This document shows, piece after piece, positions 50,496 through 60,442 of a stretch of DNA of 64,000 bases. The translations under genes and the position numbers were made by a program. Origin of the DNA: Alishewanella aestuarii B11 (GTDB lineage Bacteria > Pseudomonadota > Gammaproteobacteria > Enterobacterales > Alteromonadaceae). Below the pieces are notes generated by a model, which worked only from the letters and a program-made list of their open reading frames with translations, made no database searches and had not been told where the DNA came from. Location: positions 226,098 to 290,097 of the forward strand of contig NZ_ALAB01000005.1 in assembly GCF_000280055.1 (NCBI RefSeq), read 5' to 3'. Numbering within the stretch: position 1 is the first letter of the stretch; every line of letters begins with the position of its first letter.

Positions 50496-51866
50496 TCAGG
50501 GTGCTGTTTGTATGCTGTCCGCTGTCTGGCGGGCTGCCAGATATTGTTGCTGCTGCTCGGCTAACTGGCTTAGCAGTCGGGTCGCATTCTGGCTAAATTG
50601 CTGCTTCGCCTGGCCGGTTAACGGTGTGGCCTGAGGTAACTTTACGGTACGCGGGTTGCGGTGCACCCCATCAACAATAAACTCATAATGCAGGTGGGCA
50701 CCGGTAACCCGGCCGGTGGCACCTAAACGGCCAATGGTTTGGCCCTGGCGCACCCGTTGTCCGCTTTTCACGTCACGGCGTGACAAATGCAGATACTTGG
50801 TCACGATATTATTCGAGTGCTGAATAAACACATAGTGGCCGTTAAGCTCATTATAGGCCGAGTGCGTAACCCGGCCATCGCCGGCCGCCATAATGGGCGT
50901 GCCGACAGGCGCCACATAGTCAGTACCATTATGGGCCCGCACTGTACCTAATACCGGATGTAAACGGCGTGGATTAAAGTTGGAGCTGACATACTGGAAA
51001 CTGACCGGTGCGCGTAAAAACGCCTGGCGCATACTCTGGCCATCCGGTTTGTAGTAGTTACCATCGGTATGCAGTACGGCCTGATAATGCTGTCCCTGAT
51101 TGGTAAATTCCGCGGCCAGGATGGTGCCGCTCCCCAGCGGTTCGCCGTCGAGGAATTCTGCTTTTAACAACACGGCAAAATGATCGCCGGCGCGCAGATC
51201 CAGCGCAAAGTCAATGTCCCAGCCAAAGATCCCGGCCAGTTGCATAATCTGGCCTTCTGATAAACCCGCCGCTAATCCGGCCTGCCAGAAACTGTGACGA
51301 ATTTCACCGGCCAGAAACTGTTGCTGCCGTTCGACCGGTTTACTGACTTCGTTGGCAACAAAGCTGCCATCGGGTTGGCGACTGATCTCCAGGCTTTGCA
51401 GCCGGTTGATGGCATAGCGTAGTTGCTGTAACTCACCGGCCTGATCCAGGCCGAATTCCAGTTGCTCGCCCGGAAATAAGCGGGTCAGGGTACGGGTTTG
51501 CCGGCCCAGATCGAGAATTTGTTGCATGCTTTGCTGGCTGGCACCGGCTTTACGGAACAAGGCCGATAAAATATCACCGGATTGTACTGTTACGGTTTGC
51601 CAGTTTAACGCTGGTGCAGTGTTTTCGGGCTCGTTGGGCTCAGAGATAGCTGTTGCATTACTGGCTGTAGTCGTATTAGCCGCGGTTGGTGCCTGGGCGC
51701 GCTGCACACTATCCCACTGTAATTTAATCACCGCATCCGGCGTATCACTATTGCGTGATGCCGATGCCTGCTCTGACGGGATCAACAAGATCAGGGCCAG
51801 TAAGACAGAAACCACTAGGATCAACAGACGATGGCGGGACGGAAGTTGTGAGACCAGTTGTTGCAT
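50496..51866 (-). CDS. mepM: Peptidoglycan DD-endopeptidase, MepM-like
   Basis: MepM-type M23 endopeptidases cut peptide cross-links to allow insertion of new peptidoglycan. The 456-residue product has an N-terminal membrane anchor (LLILVVSVLLALILLI), a LysM-like/OapA region (VTVQSGDILSALFRKAG; LFPGEQLEF), a Csd3-type middle domain and the M23 domain. That domain has complete zinc motifs, HNGTDYVAPVGTPI (first His and Asp) and GAHLHYEF (third His). The ATG at 51866 lies behind a GGGGG ribosome site; the frame runs 29 codons further without support. It is divergent from tyrS. Confidence 0.9.
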   Translation of the reverse strand: MQQLVSQLPSRHRLLILVVSVLLALILLIPSEQASASRNSDTPDAVIKLQWDSVQRAQAPTAANTTTASNATAISEPNEPENTAPALNWQTVTVQSGDILSALFRKAGASQQSMQQILDLGRQTRTLTRLFPGEQLEFGLDQAGELQQLRYAINRLQSLEISRQPDGSFVANEVSKPVERQQQFLAGEIRHSFWQAGLAAGLSEGQIMQLAGIFGWDIDFALDLRAGDHFAVLLKAEFLDGEPLGSGTILAAEFTNQGQHYQAVLHTDGNYYKPDGQSMRQAFLRAPVSFQYVSSNFNPRRLHPVLGTVRAHNGTDYVAPVGTPIMAAGDGRVTHSAYNELNGHYVFIQHSNNIVTKYLHLSRRDVKSGQRVRQGQTIGRLGATGRVTGAHLHYEFIVDGVHRNPRTVKLPQATPLTGQAKQQFSQNATRLLSQLAEQQQQYLAARQTADSIQTAP

Positions 51867-52015
51867 CGGAAAACCCCCGCTTGCTGAAAATGCACAAAAA
51901 CCGAGCATAAACCCTTTTTTTCGGTGATACCAGACTTTTCTACGTTTCGTCATGGCGGAACATCAGCTAGAATGGCTGTTCTATGAGCGAAAAAGCAAGA
52001 TTGCAGGAGTATAAA

Positions 52016-53218
52016 ATGGCCGATTGGGCACAGGCATTAGCAGAGCTGAAACGCGGTTGCGAAGAAATTCTGCTGGAAGAAGAGCTAATTGCCAAATTAA
52101 AAGAAGGCAAGCCGCTAAAGATCAAGGCCGGCTTTGATCCCACCGCTCCTGATTTGCATTTAGGCCATACGGTACTGATTAATAAATTGCGGACTTTCCA
52201 GCAGCTGGGCCATGAGGTGATTTTCCTGATCGGTGACTTTACCGGCATGATTGGTGATCCAAGCGGTAAAAACGTGACCCGCAAGCCGCTAAGCCGCGAG
52301 GATGTGCTGGCAAACGCCGAAACTTACAAAGAACAAGTGTTTAAAATTCTGGATCCGGCGAAAACCCGGGTTGCCTTTAACTCGCAGTGGATGGGTGAGT
52401 TGGGTGCAGCCGGTATGATTAAGCTGGCGTCACGCCAGACGGTAGCGCGGATGCTGGAGCGCGACGATTTTAAAAAGCGTTTTGCCAACAACCAATCAAT
52501 CTCGATCCACGAGTTCCTCTATCCGCTGGTACAGGGCTGGGACTCCGTAGCATTAGAAGCCGATGTCGAGATGGGCGGCACCGATCAGCGCTTTAACCTG
52601 CTAATGGGTCGTGAGCTACAAAAAGAAGAAGGTATGCGGCCGCAAACCGTAATGATGGTGCCATTACTGGAAGGTCTGGACGGTGTGCAGAAGATGTCCA
52701 AGTCGCTGGGCAACTATGTCGGCATTACCGATGCCCCGACCGAGATGTTTGGCAAAATTATGTCGATTTCTGACGATCTGATGTGGCGCTACTATGATTT
52801 GTTAAGCTTCCGGCCGTTAGCGGAAATCCAGCAGTTAAAGCAGGACGTGTTAGCCGGTGCCAACCCGCGCGATGTGAAGATTTTGCTGGCGAAAGAGATT
52901 ATTGCCCGTTTCCATGATGAGGCGGCAGCCGAAGCGGCGCATCAGGATTTTATCCAGCGCTTTAGTAAAAATGCGTTACCGGATGATATTCCAGAGGTGG
53001 TGGTCAGCACTGACACTGCCAGTATGCCGATCGCCAATCTGTTAAAAGAAGCCGGCCTGGTCGACAGCACGTCAGAGGCGATCCGGATGATTAAGCAAGG
53101 CGCGGTGAAATTAAACGGTGAGCAAAAGATTGAAGATAGCAAGCTGGATGTCGCGAAAGGCAGCAGCCAAATTTATCAGGTCGGTAAACGTAAATTTGCC
53201 AAAGTCACCTTGCAGTAA
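52016..53218 (+). CDS. tyrS: Tyrosine--tRNA ligase
   Basis: TyrRS charges tRNA-Tyr. The 400-residue product is the class I enzyme of the TyrZ-like subtype, with a HIGH-equivalent motif HLGH in [55 protein letters not shown] in [15 protein letters not shown] and a C-terminal S4 RNA-binding domain. The ATG at 52016 follows an AGGAG ribosome site. An upstream in-frame ATG at 51983 would add 11 unsupported residues. Confidence 0.97.
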   Translation: MADWAQALAELKRGCEEILLEEELIAKLKEGKPLKIKAGFDPTAPDLHLGHTVLINKLRTFQQLGHEVIFLIGDFTGMIGDPSGKNVTRKPLSREDVLANAETYKEQVFKILDPAKTRVAFNSQWMGELGAAGMIKLASRQTVARMLERDDFKKRFANNQSISIHEFLYPLVQGWDSVALEADVEMGGTDQRFNLLMGRELQKEEGMRPQTVMMVPLLEGLDGVQKMSKSLGNYVGITDAPTEMFGKIMSISDDLMWRYYDLLSFRPLAEIQQLKQDVLAGANPRDVKILLAKEIIARFHDEAAAEAAHQDFIQRFSKNALPDDIPEVVVSTDTASMPIANLLKEAGLVDSTSEAIRMIKQGAVKLNGEQKIEDSKLDVAKGSSQIYQVGKRKFAKVTLQ

Positions 53219-53264
53219 TGACCGGCCTGGCAGCGAATGCCTGCTGCCAAATGTAGTCTTTTCA

Positions 53265-53301
53265 ACACAGCCGGTTGTTTAACGCCGGCTGTGTCATTTT
53301 T
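53265..53301 (+). terminator. Intrinsic terminator after tyrS
   Basis: ACACAGCCGG and CCGGCTGTGT form a perfect 10-bp stem with a ten-base loop, followed by CATTTTT. Confidence 0.88.
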
Positions 53302-53346
53302 GGCGGCAGCATTGGCGAAATCTGAAAAAAGAAGCGGTGGAACGGT

Positions 53347-54960
53347 ATGTTAGGACGTTTAGTATTTAGCGGTTGCCTGTTGCTTAGTCTGGTGGCGTGT
53401 AGTTTGTCGCCGCAAGCTCCCAGTCGCATGGTTAGCGCAGCCGAACAACTGGTACTGGCCGAGCAGCGTGGCCAGTTGGTGTTGCATTGGCCGGAGCAGC
53501 GCAGTGAGCGTGTTGCGGTAAATAATAAACGGCGTTTTCTGGCTTATGCCGGTCAGGGCGAGTTATTGATCGATCTGCAACAGGCACAGGAGTTACAACT
53601 CAGGCTGAATCAACAGCTGCTGACGCTTACAGCCACAGCGCAACAGCAACGGATTGATATTTCGAAGCTAACCCGTAATGGCGAGAACCGGCTGGAGTTG
53701 GTCAGTATCAAGCCGGCCAATGCACAGGTACAAATTAGCATCCCTTATCCGACATTACGCAGCGATCTGACCTCTTATGCCACCGCCTTTAGTGCCGTTG
53801 ACCAGTTAATAGAGCAGGAGATCAGGCAAGGCTTTCCCGGTGCCGTGCTAGTGGTGGTAAAAGATGGCGTCATTATTAAACACAGTGCCTATGGCTATGC
53901 CGAGCGCTACCAGGCGGACGGAACACTGCTGAGCCAGCCGCGGCTGATGCAAACCGATACGCTGTTTGATATCGCCTCTAACAGTAAAATGTATGCCACT
54001 AACTATGCGCTGATGCGCTTAGTCAGTGAGGGTAAGCTGGATGTGACTAAGCCGGTACAGTATTATCTGCCTGAGTATCAGGGCGATGGCCGCGAGCAGC
54101 GCACGGTCAGTGACCTGCTGTACCACACAGCCGGCTATGCGCCCGAGGTGCATTTTTTTCGCCCGGATAACCGGCATGGCCCGCAGTTCTATTCGTTAAA
54201 TAAAGCCGATACGGAGCAGCTTATTCTGACTCAGGTCCCGTTTGCGACTGAGCGTGGCACGGCCGCAGTCTACAGTGATGTCGACTATATGCTGCTGGGG
54301 ATGCTAATTGAGCGACTCAGTGGCCTGTCACTGGATCAGTATCTGCGTCAGCAGTTTTATTTACCGCTGGGGTTATCCCACACCCTGTTTAATCCGCTGC
54401 AACATGGCTTTAGCCGCGAGCAGATTGCCGCAACAGAGCTCGATGGTAACAGCCGCGGCGGTCGGGTGAGTTTTCCGGCAAATCGTCAGGGCGTTATCGT
54501 TGGCGAAGTGCATGATGAAAAAGCCTTCTATTCATTTCAGGGCGTGGCAGGCCATGCCGGTTTGTTTAGCACCGCTGAAGAACTGGCCGTGTTGATGGCG
54601 TTAAGTATACAAGGTGGTGGTTATGGCTGGCAGCAGTTTTTTACACCGGCAACCCTGGCGCAGTTTGTGGCGCCGTCACCCTATGACCATCGCTTTGGAC
54701 TGGGCTGGCGCACCGCGGTGCAGGGCGACTTAGACTGGCACTTTGGTGCCTATGCCAGCGACAGTGCCTATGGTCATACCGGTTGGACCGGCACTGCGAC
54801 AGTAATCGATCCGGAACAGCGATTATTGGTGGTACTACTTACCAATAAAAAGCACAGCCCAATCGTTGCCGAGGGTGACAGCTACCGTTTTAGCGGAGAT
54901 AGCTTTGAAACCGGACGTTATGGCTCCATATTAACCCTTATTTATCAGGCTTTGCCGTAA
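53347..54960 (+). CDS. pbp4b: Serine hydrolase lipoprotein, PBP4B/YfeW-like
   Basis: The 537-residue product is a class C beta-lactamase-fold penicillin-binding protein resembling E. coli YfeW (PBP4B), a low-activity DD-carboxypeptidase. A lipobox (SLVACS) near residue 18 makes it a lipoprotein. About 130 residues of N-terminal beta-rich sequence precede the hydrolase. Active-site motifs are SxxK in DIASNSKMYATNY near residue 216, YSD in AVYSDVDYMLLG near 316 and HTG in GHTGWTGTATVIDP near 478. It is longer than YfeW because of the N-terminal domain. The K+/H+ antiporter gene follows after 11 bp. Confidence 0.85.
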   Translation: MLGRLVFSGCLLLSLVACSLSPQAPSRMVSAAEQLVLAEQRGQLVLHWPEQRSERVAVNNKRRFLAYAGQGELLIDLQQAQELQLRLNQQLLTLTATAQQQRIDISKLTRNGENRLELVSIKPANAQVQISIPYPTLRSDLTSYATAFSAVDQLIEQEIRQGFPGAVLVVVKDGVIIKHSAYGYAERYQADGTLLSQPRLMQTDTLFDIASNSKMYATNYALMRLVSEGKLDVTKPVQYYLPEYQGDGREQRTVSDLLYHTAGYAPEVHFFRPDNRHGPQFYSLNKADTEQLILTQVPFATERGTAAVYSDVDYMLLGMLIERLSGLSLDQYLRQQFYLPLGLSHTLFNPLQHGFSREQIAATELDGNSRGGRVSFPANRQGVIVGEVHDEKAFYSFQGVAGHAGLFSTAEELAVLMALSIQGGGYGWQQFFTPATLAQFVAPSPYDHRFGLGWRTAVQGDLDWHFGAYASDSAYGHTGWTGTATVIDPEQRLLVVLLTNKKHSPIVAEGDSYRFSGDSFETGRYGSILTLIYQALP

Positions 54961-54971
54961 AAGGACCGACT

Positions 54972-56687
54972 ATGTTTTTGATTGACCAGCTTATTCTCGT
55001 TGCCTCTGTGCTGATTCTACTGGGTATTCTGTCCAGTAAGCTGTCGGCCCGGTTGGGTTTACCGATGCTGGTGCTGTTTTTATTAGTCGGGATGTTAGCC
55101 GGAGAGGAAGGGTTTGGCCGTTTAGCCTTTAACAATCCGCAGTTCGCGCACGCGGTCGGCACCATTGCGTTAGCCTTTATCTTGTTTGATGGGGGCTTGC
55201 AGACGCCGCTAAGTGCTGTGAAAAAAGTCTGGAAGCCAGCATCAATTCTGGCAACCTTGGGGGTTATGGTAACGGCGCTGATCACCGGTGTCGCGGCCAG
55301 TTATATTCTGCCAATCAGCTTAATGGAAGGTTTGCTGATCGGCGCTATCGTCGGTTCAACTGATGCAGCAGCGGTATTCTCACTATTACGTAATGCCGGC
55401 ATTAATCTGAACGAGCGATTGAAGTCGACTCTGGAAATTGAGAGTGCCTCGAACGATCCGATGGCAATTTTCCTGACTGTCACACTACTGGAAGTGCTGG
55501 TAAATGGCTTAAAACCCGGTGTTGGCGTATTGCAGCTATTCTTTTTACAGATGGGTGGTGGCGCCCTGGTCGGCTTATTGATTGGTTATCTAACGCTGCA
55601 ACTGCTGGACCGGATCCAACTGCAGGCAACCGGCTTATATCCGGTGTTAGTAGCGGCTGCCGGTTTACTATCCTTTGGTCTGGCGGCTAATCTCGGTGGT
55701 AGTGGCTTCCTGGCCATCTTTATCTGTGGTGTGATGATTGGTAATAACAAATTTGCGTTTCAGAAAACGACCTTTCTGTTCCATGATGGTTTGGCCTGGC
55801 TAAGCCAGATTATGATGTTCGTGATGTTAGGGTTACTGATTAACCCCAGCTCACTGCTGGATGTTTGGTGGCAAGGGTTACTGATCGCCGCAGTGCTAAT
55901 TTTTGTCGCCCGACCATTGGCGGTATTGCCGGTGCTGAAATGGTTTGGCTTTTCACTACGGCAGATGACTCTGGTGTCCTGGGTTGGGCTGCGTGGCTCA
56001 GTACCGATTATCCTGGCGATTTTTCCACTAATGTATGGCTTGCCGGGTGCGGAACTTATTTTCAACGCGGTGTTTTTCGTGGTGTTAATTTCCGCAACCT
56101 TACAAGGCTCCACTCTGGCTTGGGTTGCTAAAAAGTTGGATTTGATTGAACCGGTAACAGCCAAGCCAGCGGCAACACTGGAAATTACCGCCTTAGGGGA
56201 TGTTGACGCCGAAATTGTCGAGTACACCCTGGCAGCAGGATCGAGAGCGATCAATCGCCGCTTGTCCCGGATGGCCTTACCTGAGGGGGTGGTGGTTGCC
56301 ATGATTACCCGGCAGGAGCAAATTATTCCGCCGCGAGGTTCAACGGTGCTAGAGGCTGGTGATCATCTGTTTGTGGTGCTGAAAAAAGATTATAAACCGA
56401 TGCTGGAGCAAATTTTTTCTGAGCCAGGTTTTATTAACCCTGAATTACCCACTACGCTAAGGTTAAAAGGGGCGAGTCGGTTTAGTGATCTGGCTTGGTG
56501 TTATAACCTGGATTTTACGGGGCAGGATGCTGAGCTAACATTGGATGAGTATTGCCGGGAAAAACTGAGCACTGAGGTTGTGGCTGGAGCTGAGGTAATT
56601 ATCGGCGCGATAAAATTAACTGTGGATGAAATTGTCGGTAACCGCATTACCACAATACGACTGGATACCCGGCTGGAAAGCGATTAA
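54972..56687 (+). CDS. nhaP2: K+/H+ antiporter NhaP2 (CvrA) family
   Basis: NhaP2-type CPA1 antiporters expel potassium in exchange for protons and help at low osmolarity or low pH. The 571-residue product (E. coli 578) has about twelve membrane helices with GLPMLVLFLLVGMLAGEEG, LAFILFDGGLQTP, IVGSTDAAAVFSLLR and the ion-binding ESASNDPMAIFLTVTLLE. The cytoplasmic end is a TrkA-C domain (RLSRMALPEGVVVAMITRQ) and a CorC/HlyC-like tail ending IRLDTRLESD. It probably shares a transcript with the PBP4B-like gene. Confidence 0.93.
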   Translation: MFLIDQLILVASVLILLGILSSKLSARLGLPMLVLFLLVGMLAGEEGFGRLAFNNPQFAHAVGTIALAFILFDGGLQTPLSAVKKVWKPASILATLGVMVTALITGVAASYILPISLMEGLLIGAIVGSTDAAAVFSLLRNAGINLNERLKSTLEIESASNDPMAIFLTVTLLEVLVNGLKPGVGVLQLFFLQMGGGALVGLLIGYLTLQLLDRIQLQATGLYPVLVAAAGLLSFGLAANLGGSGFLAIFICGVMIGNNKFAFQKTTFLFHDGLAWLSQIMMFVMLGLLINPSSLLDVWWQGLLIAAVLIFVARPLAVLPVLKWFGFSLRQMTLVSWVGLRGSVPIILAIFPLMYGLPGAELIFNAVFFVVLISATLQGSTLAWVAKKLDLIEPVTAKPAATLEITALGDVDAEIVEYTLAAGSRAINRRLSRMALPEGVVVAMITRQEQIIPPRGSTVLEAGDHLFVVLKKDYKPMLEQIFSEPGFINPELPTTLRLKGASRFSDLAWCYNLDFTGQDAELTLDEYCREKLSTEVVAGAEVIIGAIKLTVDEIVGNRITTIRLDTRLESD

Positions 56688-56841
56688 ACGCCCGATAACG
56701 CATAGCGGCGAACTGGTACGCGTCGGCGGCCTGGACGAAAAGCTGGATACTGGCATTGCCATTATGCTGGATGTAGAAAAGGCGCTTGGCCTGACCGAAC
56801 ATATCAAAAAGCTGGAACAGCAAAAGCCGCTGGACGCCTGA
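56688..56841 (+). other. Coding-like stretch after nhaP2
   Basis: Immediately after the nhaP2 stop, in the +1 frame relative to it, the sequence reads RPITHSGELVRVGGLDEKLD, then TGIAIMLDVEKALG and a Lys/Gln-rich end, stopping with TGA at 56839-56841. Amino acid composition and third-base pattern look like a real protein. The only in-frame ATGs are inside nhaP2 (56626) or late (56764). It could be a small overlapping gene or the tail of a decayed one. I do not recognise the family. Confidence 0.35.
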
Positions 56842-56865
56842 TAAGCAGCCGTTAGCGGCCGTACG

Positions 56866-57768
56866 CTAACTAAGCAACCAATACACCACCGGCAGGGTCA
56901 CTAAGCCAGCCAGAATACCAAAACCGATCACGCCGCTGACTAAGCGTGGCGCCAGACCTGCCATAATGGCGATAGCGCCGGCCGAAATCATCGGCGGCAT
57001 CGCCGCCTGAAAGATACTGATTTGTACCGCCAGACCTTCCTGTCCCAGCGCGCGCCAAATTAGCCAGGCACTGATTGGCATCAAAGCCAGTTTGATGCAG
57101 AGTGCGCTAATCAAAGGTGACACTTCAGCTTTACTAAAGCGGAAACTGAGCTGAAAGCCAACCGCAATCATCACCACCGGCACCAGGGTCGCGGCCAGAT
57201 TATCCACCAGTGATACTGCCAGTGGCGGCAGACTAAAATCCCGGATCAGCAAGCCAACGATCAACGCAATAAAAGACGGAAAACCAATAATCTTCAGCAA
57301 AATCGCCTTGGGGGTTGGCTTAGTCATTGTTGGGCTATAGATCGCCGCCACGATAGTGACATAGGTTGCCAGCGCAATAAAGGAACCAATCTGGTCATAC
57401 ACCACGGCATAAGGCATGGCGGTTTGACCAAACAGCGCTTCGGTCATCGGAAAGCCAAGAAAAGAGGTATTGCCCAGCGGCAGGATCACCAGCAAAGCCC
57501 CGGTGACTTCGCGGGACCAGCCAAATAACCGGCTGAGTAGCAATACTGTGGCCACCACCACCAACAGCAGCAACCAGGGGGTGACAGCCGGGATCAACAG
57601 GGCAAAGGAGAACTCCAGCAACTTGATATTTTTCAGGATCAGCGCCGGTAATGCCACATAGAGCACATAGATATTCAGCACTAAACCACTGTTGTCCGGC
57701 ATGGCGGGTAAACGGCGTAACAGCATGCCAATAAGCAAATAGGCCAATACCAGGTAAAAATTTTCCAT
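56866..57768 (-). CDS. AEC family transporter
   Basis: The 300-residue integral membrane protein has ten hydrophobic segments in the two five-helix repeats of the auxin efflux carrier (AEC) family. It opens LVLAYLLIGMLLRRLP, has PLGNTSFLGFPMTEALFG near residue 97 and a C-terminal QAAMPPMISAGAIAIMAGL with the conserved Pro-containing helix break. Bacterial members export dicarboxylates such as malate or other organic anions; the substrate here cannot be assigned. The GIY-YIG gene lies three bases upstream on the same strand, so the two are probably cotranscribed. Confidence 0.9.
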   Translation of the reverse strand: MENFYLVLAYLLIGMLLRRLPAMPDNSGLVLNIYVLYVALPALILKNIKLLEFSFALLIPAVTPWLLLLVVVATVLLLSRLFGWSREVTGALLVILPLGNTSFLGFPMTEALFGQTAMPYAVVYDQIGSFIALATYVTIVAAIYSPTMTKPTPKAILLKIIGFPSFIALIVGLLIRDFSLPPLAVSLVDNLAATLVPVVMIAVGFQLSFRFSKAEVSPLISALCIKLALMPISAWLIWRALGQEGLAVQISIFQAAMPPMISAGAIAIMAGLAPRLVSGVIGFGILAGLVTLPVVYWLLS

Positions 57769-57771
57769 CTT

Positions 57772-58047
57772 CTACTCGCTGTTGGTTAAAGGGGCAGAAC
57801 GCGAAATTAACTGTTCCTTAGCGGCTTTACTGAGTTGCTTAACCTGATACTCAGCTTTACTGGCGCTGGCGCGACAGGGGTAAGGCTGTTGATAAACCAG
57901 GGTCAGCGGGCCCTTACCGCGCAGCGACTTAGCGCCACCGGCTAATTCGCCCCGATGTTGGCGCAGGCGCCGCACAGGATCGGTACTAATGCCGGTATAG
58001 AGTTGCCCTTGTGCGGTACGGATCAGATAAAGATACCAGTCGGACAC
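57772..58047 (-). CDS. GIY-YIG nuclease domain protein (YhbQ/UPF0213)
   Basis: The 91-residue product is a single GIY-YIG domain: [28 protein letters not shown] carries the YxY...YTG motif and the conserved Arg, followed by [16 protein letters not shown] and a Glu-containing helix ([12 protein letters not shown]). Such stand-alone proteins (E. coli YhbQ) have DNA-damage-related roles, but substrate and physiological function are unclear. The start is GTG, with GGAG ten bases upstream. It precedes the AEC transporter gene and is divergent from rhlE. Confidence 0.9.
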   Translation of the reverse strand: MSDWYLYLIRTAQGQLYTGISTDPVRRLRQHRGELAGGAKSLRGKGPLTLVYQQPYPCRASASKAEYQVKQLSKAAKEQLISRSAPLTNSE

Positions 58048-58127
58048 GGCATCATATCTCCGGCGCCGTCGCCCTGCTATAATAGCCGGCTGACACAGCT
58101 TGACGAAAAACTAGTTCGGAACATCGC

Positions 58128-59402
58128 ATGCAATTTCAAACCCTGGCTCTGGCAGAGCCTATTCTACGTGTTTTAGCTGAGCAGGGCTATCAGGCTGCTA
58201 CGCCAGTGCAGCAGCAAGCTATCCCGCCGATCCTGAGTGGCAAAGATGTGCTGGCTGGCGCCCAAACCGGTACCGGCAAAACGGCGGCATTCACCTTACC
58301 ATTGCTGCAACAACTGCTCAATGCGCCGAAAGTCTTACAACCAGCCCAAGTTAGAGTATTGGTATTAACGCCCACCCGCGAGCTGGCGCAACAGGTATTT
58401 GAAAGTGTGCAAACCTATAGCCGCTATTTGTCAGTGCGGTGTGCCGTATTTTATGGCGGGGTGTCAATCCGGCCGCAATATGATGAGGCTGAGCAAGGGC
58501 TGGATATTCTGGTCGCCACGCCGGGGCGTTTAATTGATCATCTACATCAACAGACCATTGATTTAAGTCAGCTGGAAGTGCTGGTGCTGGATGAAGCAGA
58601 CCGCATGCTGGATATGGGGTTTATTGTTGATATTAAACGCATTATGGCCAAGTTGCCGGCACAGCGGCAGACCCTGCTGTTTTCGGCGACCTATTCCAAA
58701 GAGATTAAAATTCTGGCCGATGAGCTGTTAAATAAGCCGGTATTAATAGAGGTGGCCACCGCTAACGCAACTGCAGACCGCGTCACCCAACAAGTTTATC
58801 TGGTCGATCGTCATCGCAAGCGCGAATTGATTTCGCATATGATTGGCATGCAAAACTGGCCACAGGTGCTGATCTTTGTCCGCACCAAACATGGTGCCGA
58901 CCGGCTGGCGAAACAACTGCAAAAAGACGGCCTGACCACAGCCGCGATCCATGGCGATAAGGCGCAGGGAGCAAGGCAACGCACACTGGACGAATTTAAA
59001 CAGGGTAAGGTGCGGATCTTAGTGGCGACCGATATCGCCGCCCGTGGTTTGGATATCAGTGAGTTACCCTATGTGGTGAACTACGATCTGCCTCAGGTGG
59101 CCGAGGACTATGTCCATCGGATTGGCCGCACCGGGCGTGCTGGTTTAAGTGGCGTAGCGGTCACGCTGGTGGGGCCGGATGAACTCGGCGCTTTGCAGGA
59201 TATTGAAAAACTGACCCAGCAGGTCCTGCCAACCCAGATCGTACCGGGTTATGAGCACGACCCCAGTTTTCAGCCACCAGAAGAACAGCTGGCGCGTAAA
59301 CCCGGACAGCGGCCAGGTGCTCGGCATGATGGCCCGGCGAAAAAGCAATCTGCCGGCAAACTTAAAGCCAAACTCAGAGCTAAAGCACTGGGTAAGGCCT
59401 AA
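58128..59402 (+). CDS. rhlE: DEAD-box RNA helicase, RhlE type
   Basis: RhlE unwinds RNA during ribosome assembly and RNA turnover. The 424-residue product has the full helicase motif set: Q motif ([14 protein letters not shown]), I (AQTGTGKT), Ia (PTRELAQQ), Ib (TPGRL), II ([13 protein letters not shown]), III (SAT), then domain 2 with [21 protein letters not shown] and [11 protein letters not shown] short basic tail ([17 protein letters not shown]) is a likely RNA-binding extension. Other DEAD helicases (SrmB, RhlB, DeaD) fit less well because they have different tails. Confidence 0.92.
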   Translation: MQFQTLALAEPILRVLAEQGYQAATPVQQQAIPPILSGKDVLAGAQTGTGKTAAFTLPLLQQLLNAPKVLQPAQVRVLVLTPTRELAQQVFESVQTYSRYLSVRCAVFYGGVSIRPQYDEAEQGLDILVATPGRLIDHLHQQTIDLSQLEVLVLDEADRMLDMGFIVDIKRIMAKLPAQRQTLLFSATYSKEIKILADELLNKPVLIEVATANATADRVTQQVYLVDRHRKRELISHMIGMQNWPQVLIFVRTKHGADRLAKQLQKDGLTTAAIHGDKAQGARQRTLDEFKQGKVRILVATDIAARGLDISELPYVVNYDLPQVAEDYVHRIGRTGRAGLSGVAVTLVGPDELGALQDIEKLTQQVLPTQIVPGYEHDPSFQPPEEQLARKPGQRPGARHDGPAKKQSAGKLKAKLRAKALGKA

Positions 59403-59517
59403 CAACACCGCGACACAACAGTTTCACAACAGCGGCGGCAGCGGGTGCGGCCGCTACTGCTTATTCAATCAGACTTAAAATATCTGCCACCAGATCATCC
59501 ATTGCCAACAACAAGCT

Positions 59518-59862
59518 TTACAGTAATAAGGTTAATTCATAGAGAAGCTTTTGCACATTTTGCCGGCTATCCATTAGCAGTAATAGCTCAAGCTGTTGCT
59601 GCTTAGCATCCACCTGATAAAACAACAGATTATGTTTATCCAACTGCCATTGCCGGTATTCCGTTAAGCCGAGCTTGAACAAGCGTTCGCTAATTGGCGC
59701 AATCAGTGGCTGCGCGGGTAAAGTCGTGGCGATCTGCTCTTTAATACTCGCCAGTGTTTTATCCACCAGTTCTGCGGAATACTTTTCGGTTAAAAATGCC
59801 TGCAACCTTTGGCGGGATAAACGAAACAGTGGCGAGGCGACCAGCGTGTAGCCACTAGTCAA
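59518..59862 (-). CDS. RelE/ParE family toxin
   Basis: The 114-residue product has the compact ParE/RelE-like pattern: an N-terminal helix pair (SRQRLQAFLTEKYSAELVDKTLASIKEQI), a strand with EYRQWQLDKHNLLFYQVD and a final strand LELLLLMDSRQNVQKLL in which Asp-Ser-Arg-Gln precedes the terminal helix. Toxins of this family inhibit gyrase (ParE) or cut mRNA (RelE); which applies here cannot be decided. The start appears to be TTG, with GGAG upstream, overlapping the antitoxin end by eight bases. Confidence 0.8.
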   Translation of the reverse strand: MTSGYTLVASPLFRLSRQRLQAFLTEKYSAELVDKTLASIKEQIATTLPAQPLIAPISERLFKLGLTEYRQWQLDKHNLLFYQVDAKQQQLELLLLMDSRQNVQKLLYELTLLL

Positions 59863-60073
59863 AGGCTTGCTCCAGCGTTAATGCCTTATCTTGTAATGAC
59901 TTTTCGGAAAGTTTTAATAATTTTAATAAAGCGAGGGTATCCTGCTGGAATTGATAATCCTGATAGGACTGCACCACAAAAGCCGGCTTACCGTTTTTGG
60001 TTATCAGTAGCTCTTCCTGTAGTTCCAGCGTATTGGCATGTTCTTTCAGGTAGGTGATGGTCTCAGTTTGCAT
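59855..60073 (-). CDS. Phd/YefM-type antitoxin
   Basis: The 72-residue product begins ETITYLKEHANTLELQEELLITKNGKPAFVV, the usual Phd/YefM DNA-binding fold, and continues with a QSYQDYQFQQDT linker and an acidic/hydrophobic C-terminal helix that would wrap the toxin. It lies first in a two-gene operon and overlaps the toxin gene by eight bases, the standard type II toxin-antitoxin layout. Such antitoxins normally repress their own promoter. Confidence 0.82.
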   Translation of the reverse strand: MQTETITYLKEHANTLELQEELLITKNGKPAFVVQSYQDYQFQQDTLALLKLLKLSEKSLQDKALTLEQAFD

Positions 60074-60146
60074 TGGCCGTCCTTTACAAGGCTTTTTTCA
60101 GACTGATTCAGCTTAGCAGAGCGTATTGCAGACGGCAAATAGCGAG

Positions 60147-60425
60147 CTAACTGCGATAGAGGGTTTTGATCAAATGAAAGCCAAACTGGGTTTTAACCGG
60201 CCCTTGCACACTTAACAGCGGCCCTTTAAAGACCGCATCGTCAAAGGGCTTGACCATCTGGCCTTTACGAAACTCACCGAGGTCACCGCCTTTTTTACCG
60301 GACGGACACAATGAGTGTTGTTTTGCCAGTTTGCCAAAGTCGGCGCCTTGCTCCAGCTGCTTTTTCAGCTTTTCCGCTTGTTCGCGGCTTTTTACCAGAA
60401 TATGTAAGGCGCAGGCTTTGGCCAT
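60147..60425 (-). CDS. ppiC: Peptidyl-prolyl cis-trans isomerase C (parvulin)
   Basis: PpiC is a small cytoplasmic parvulin that speeds proline isomerisation. The 92-residue product (E. coli 93) has the complete single domain: [59 protein letters not shown] and the end [14 protein letters not shown], with the active-site His, Cys and Phe residues. It lies just downstream of aguA on the same strand with a 17-bp gap and may be cotranscribed with aguBA. Confidence 0.95.
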   Translation of the reverse strand: MAKACALHILVKSREQAEKLKKQLEQGADFGKLAKQHSLCPSGKKGGDLGEFRKGQMVKPFDDAVFKGPLLSVQGPVKTQFGFHLIKTLYRS

Positions 60426-60442
60426 GGTCGTTACGCTCGCGA

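Noticed and set aside
56851..56870. Inverted repeat GTTAGCG/CGCTAAC between nhaP2 and the AEC gene as a terminator
   Set aside because: Only 7 bp of stem and no T-run on either strand.
59518..60073. Considered the toxin-antitoxin pair as part of a larger defence island
   Set aside because: Neighbours are rhlE and ppiC; no restriction, retron, CBASS-like or other defence genes are seen nearby.
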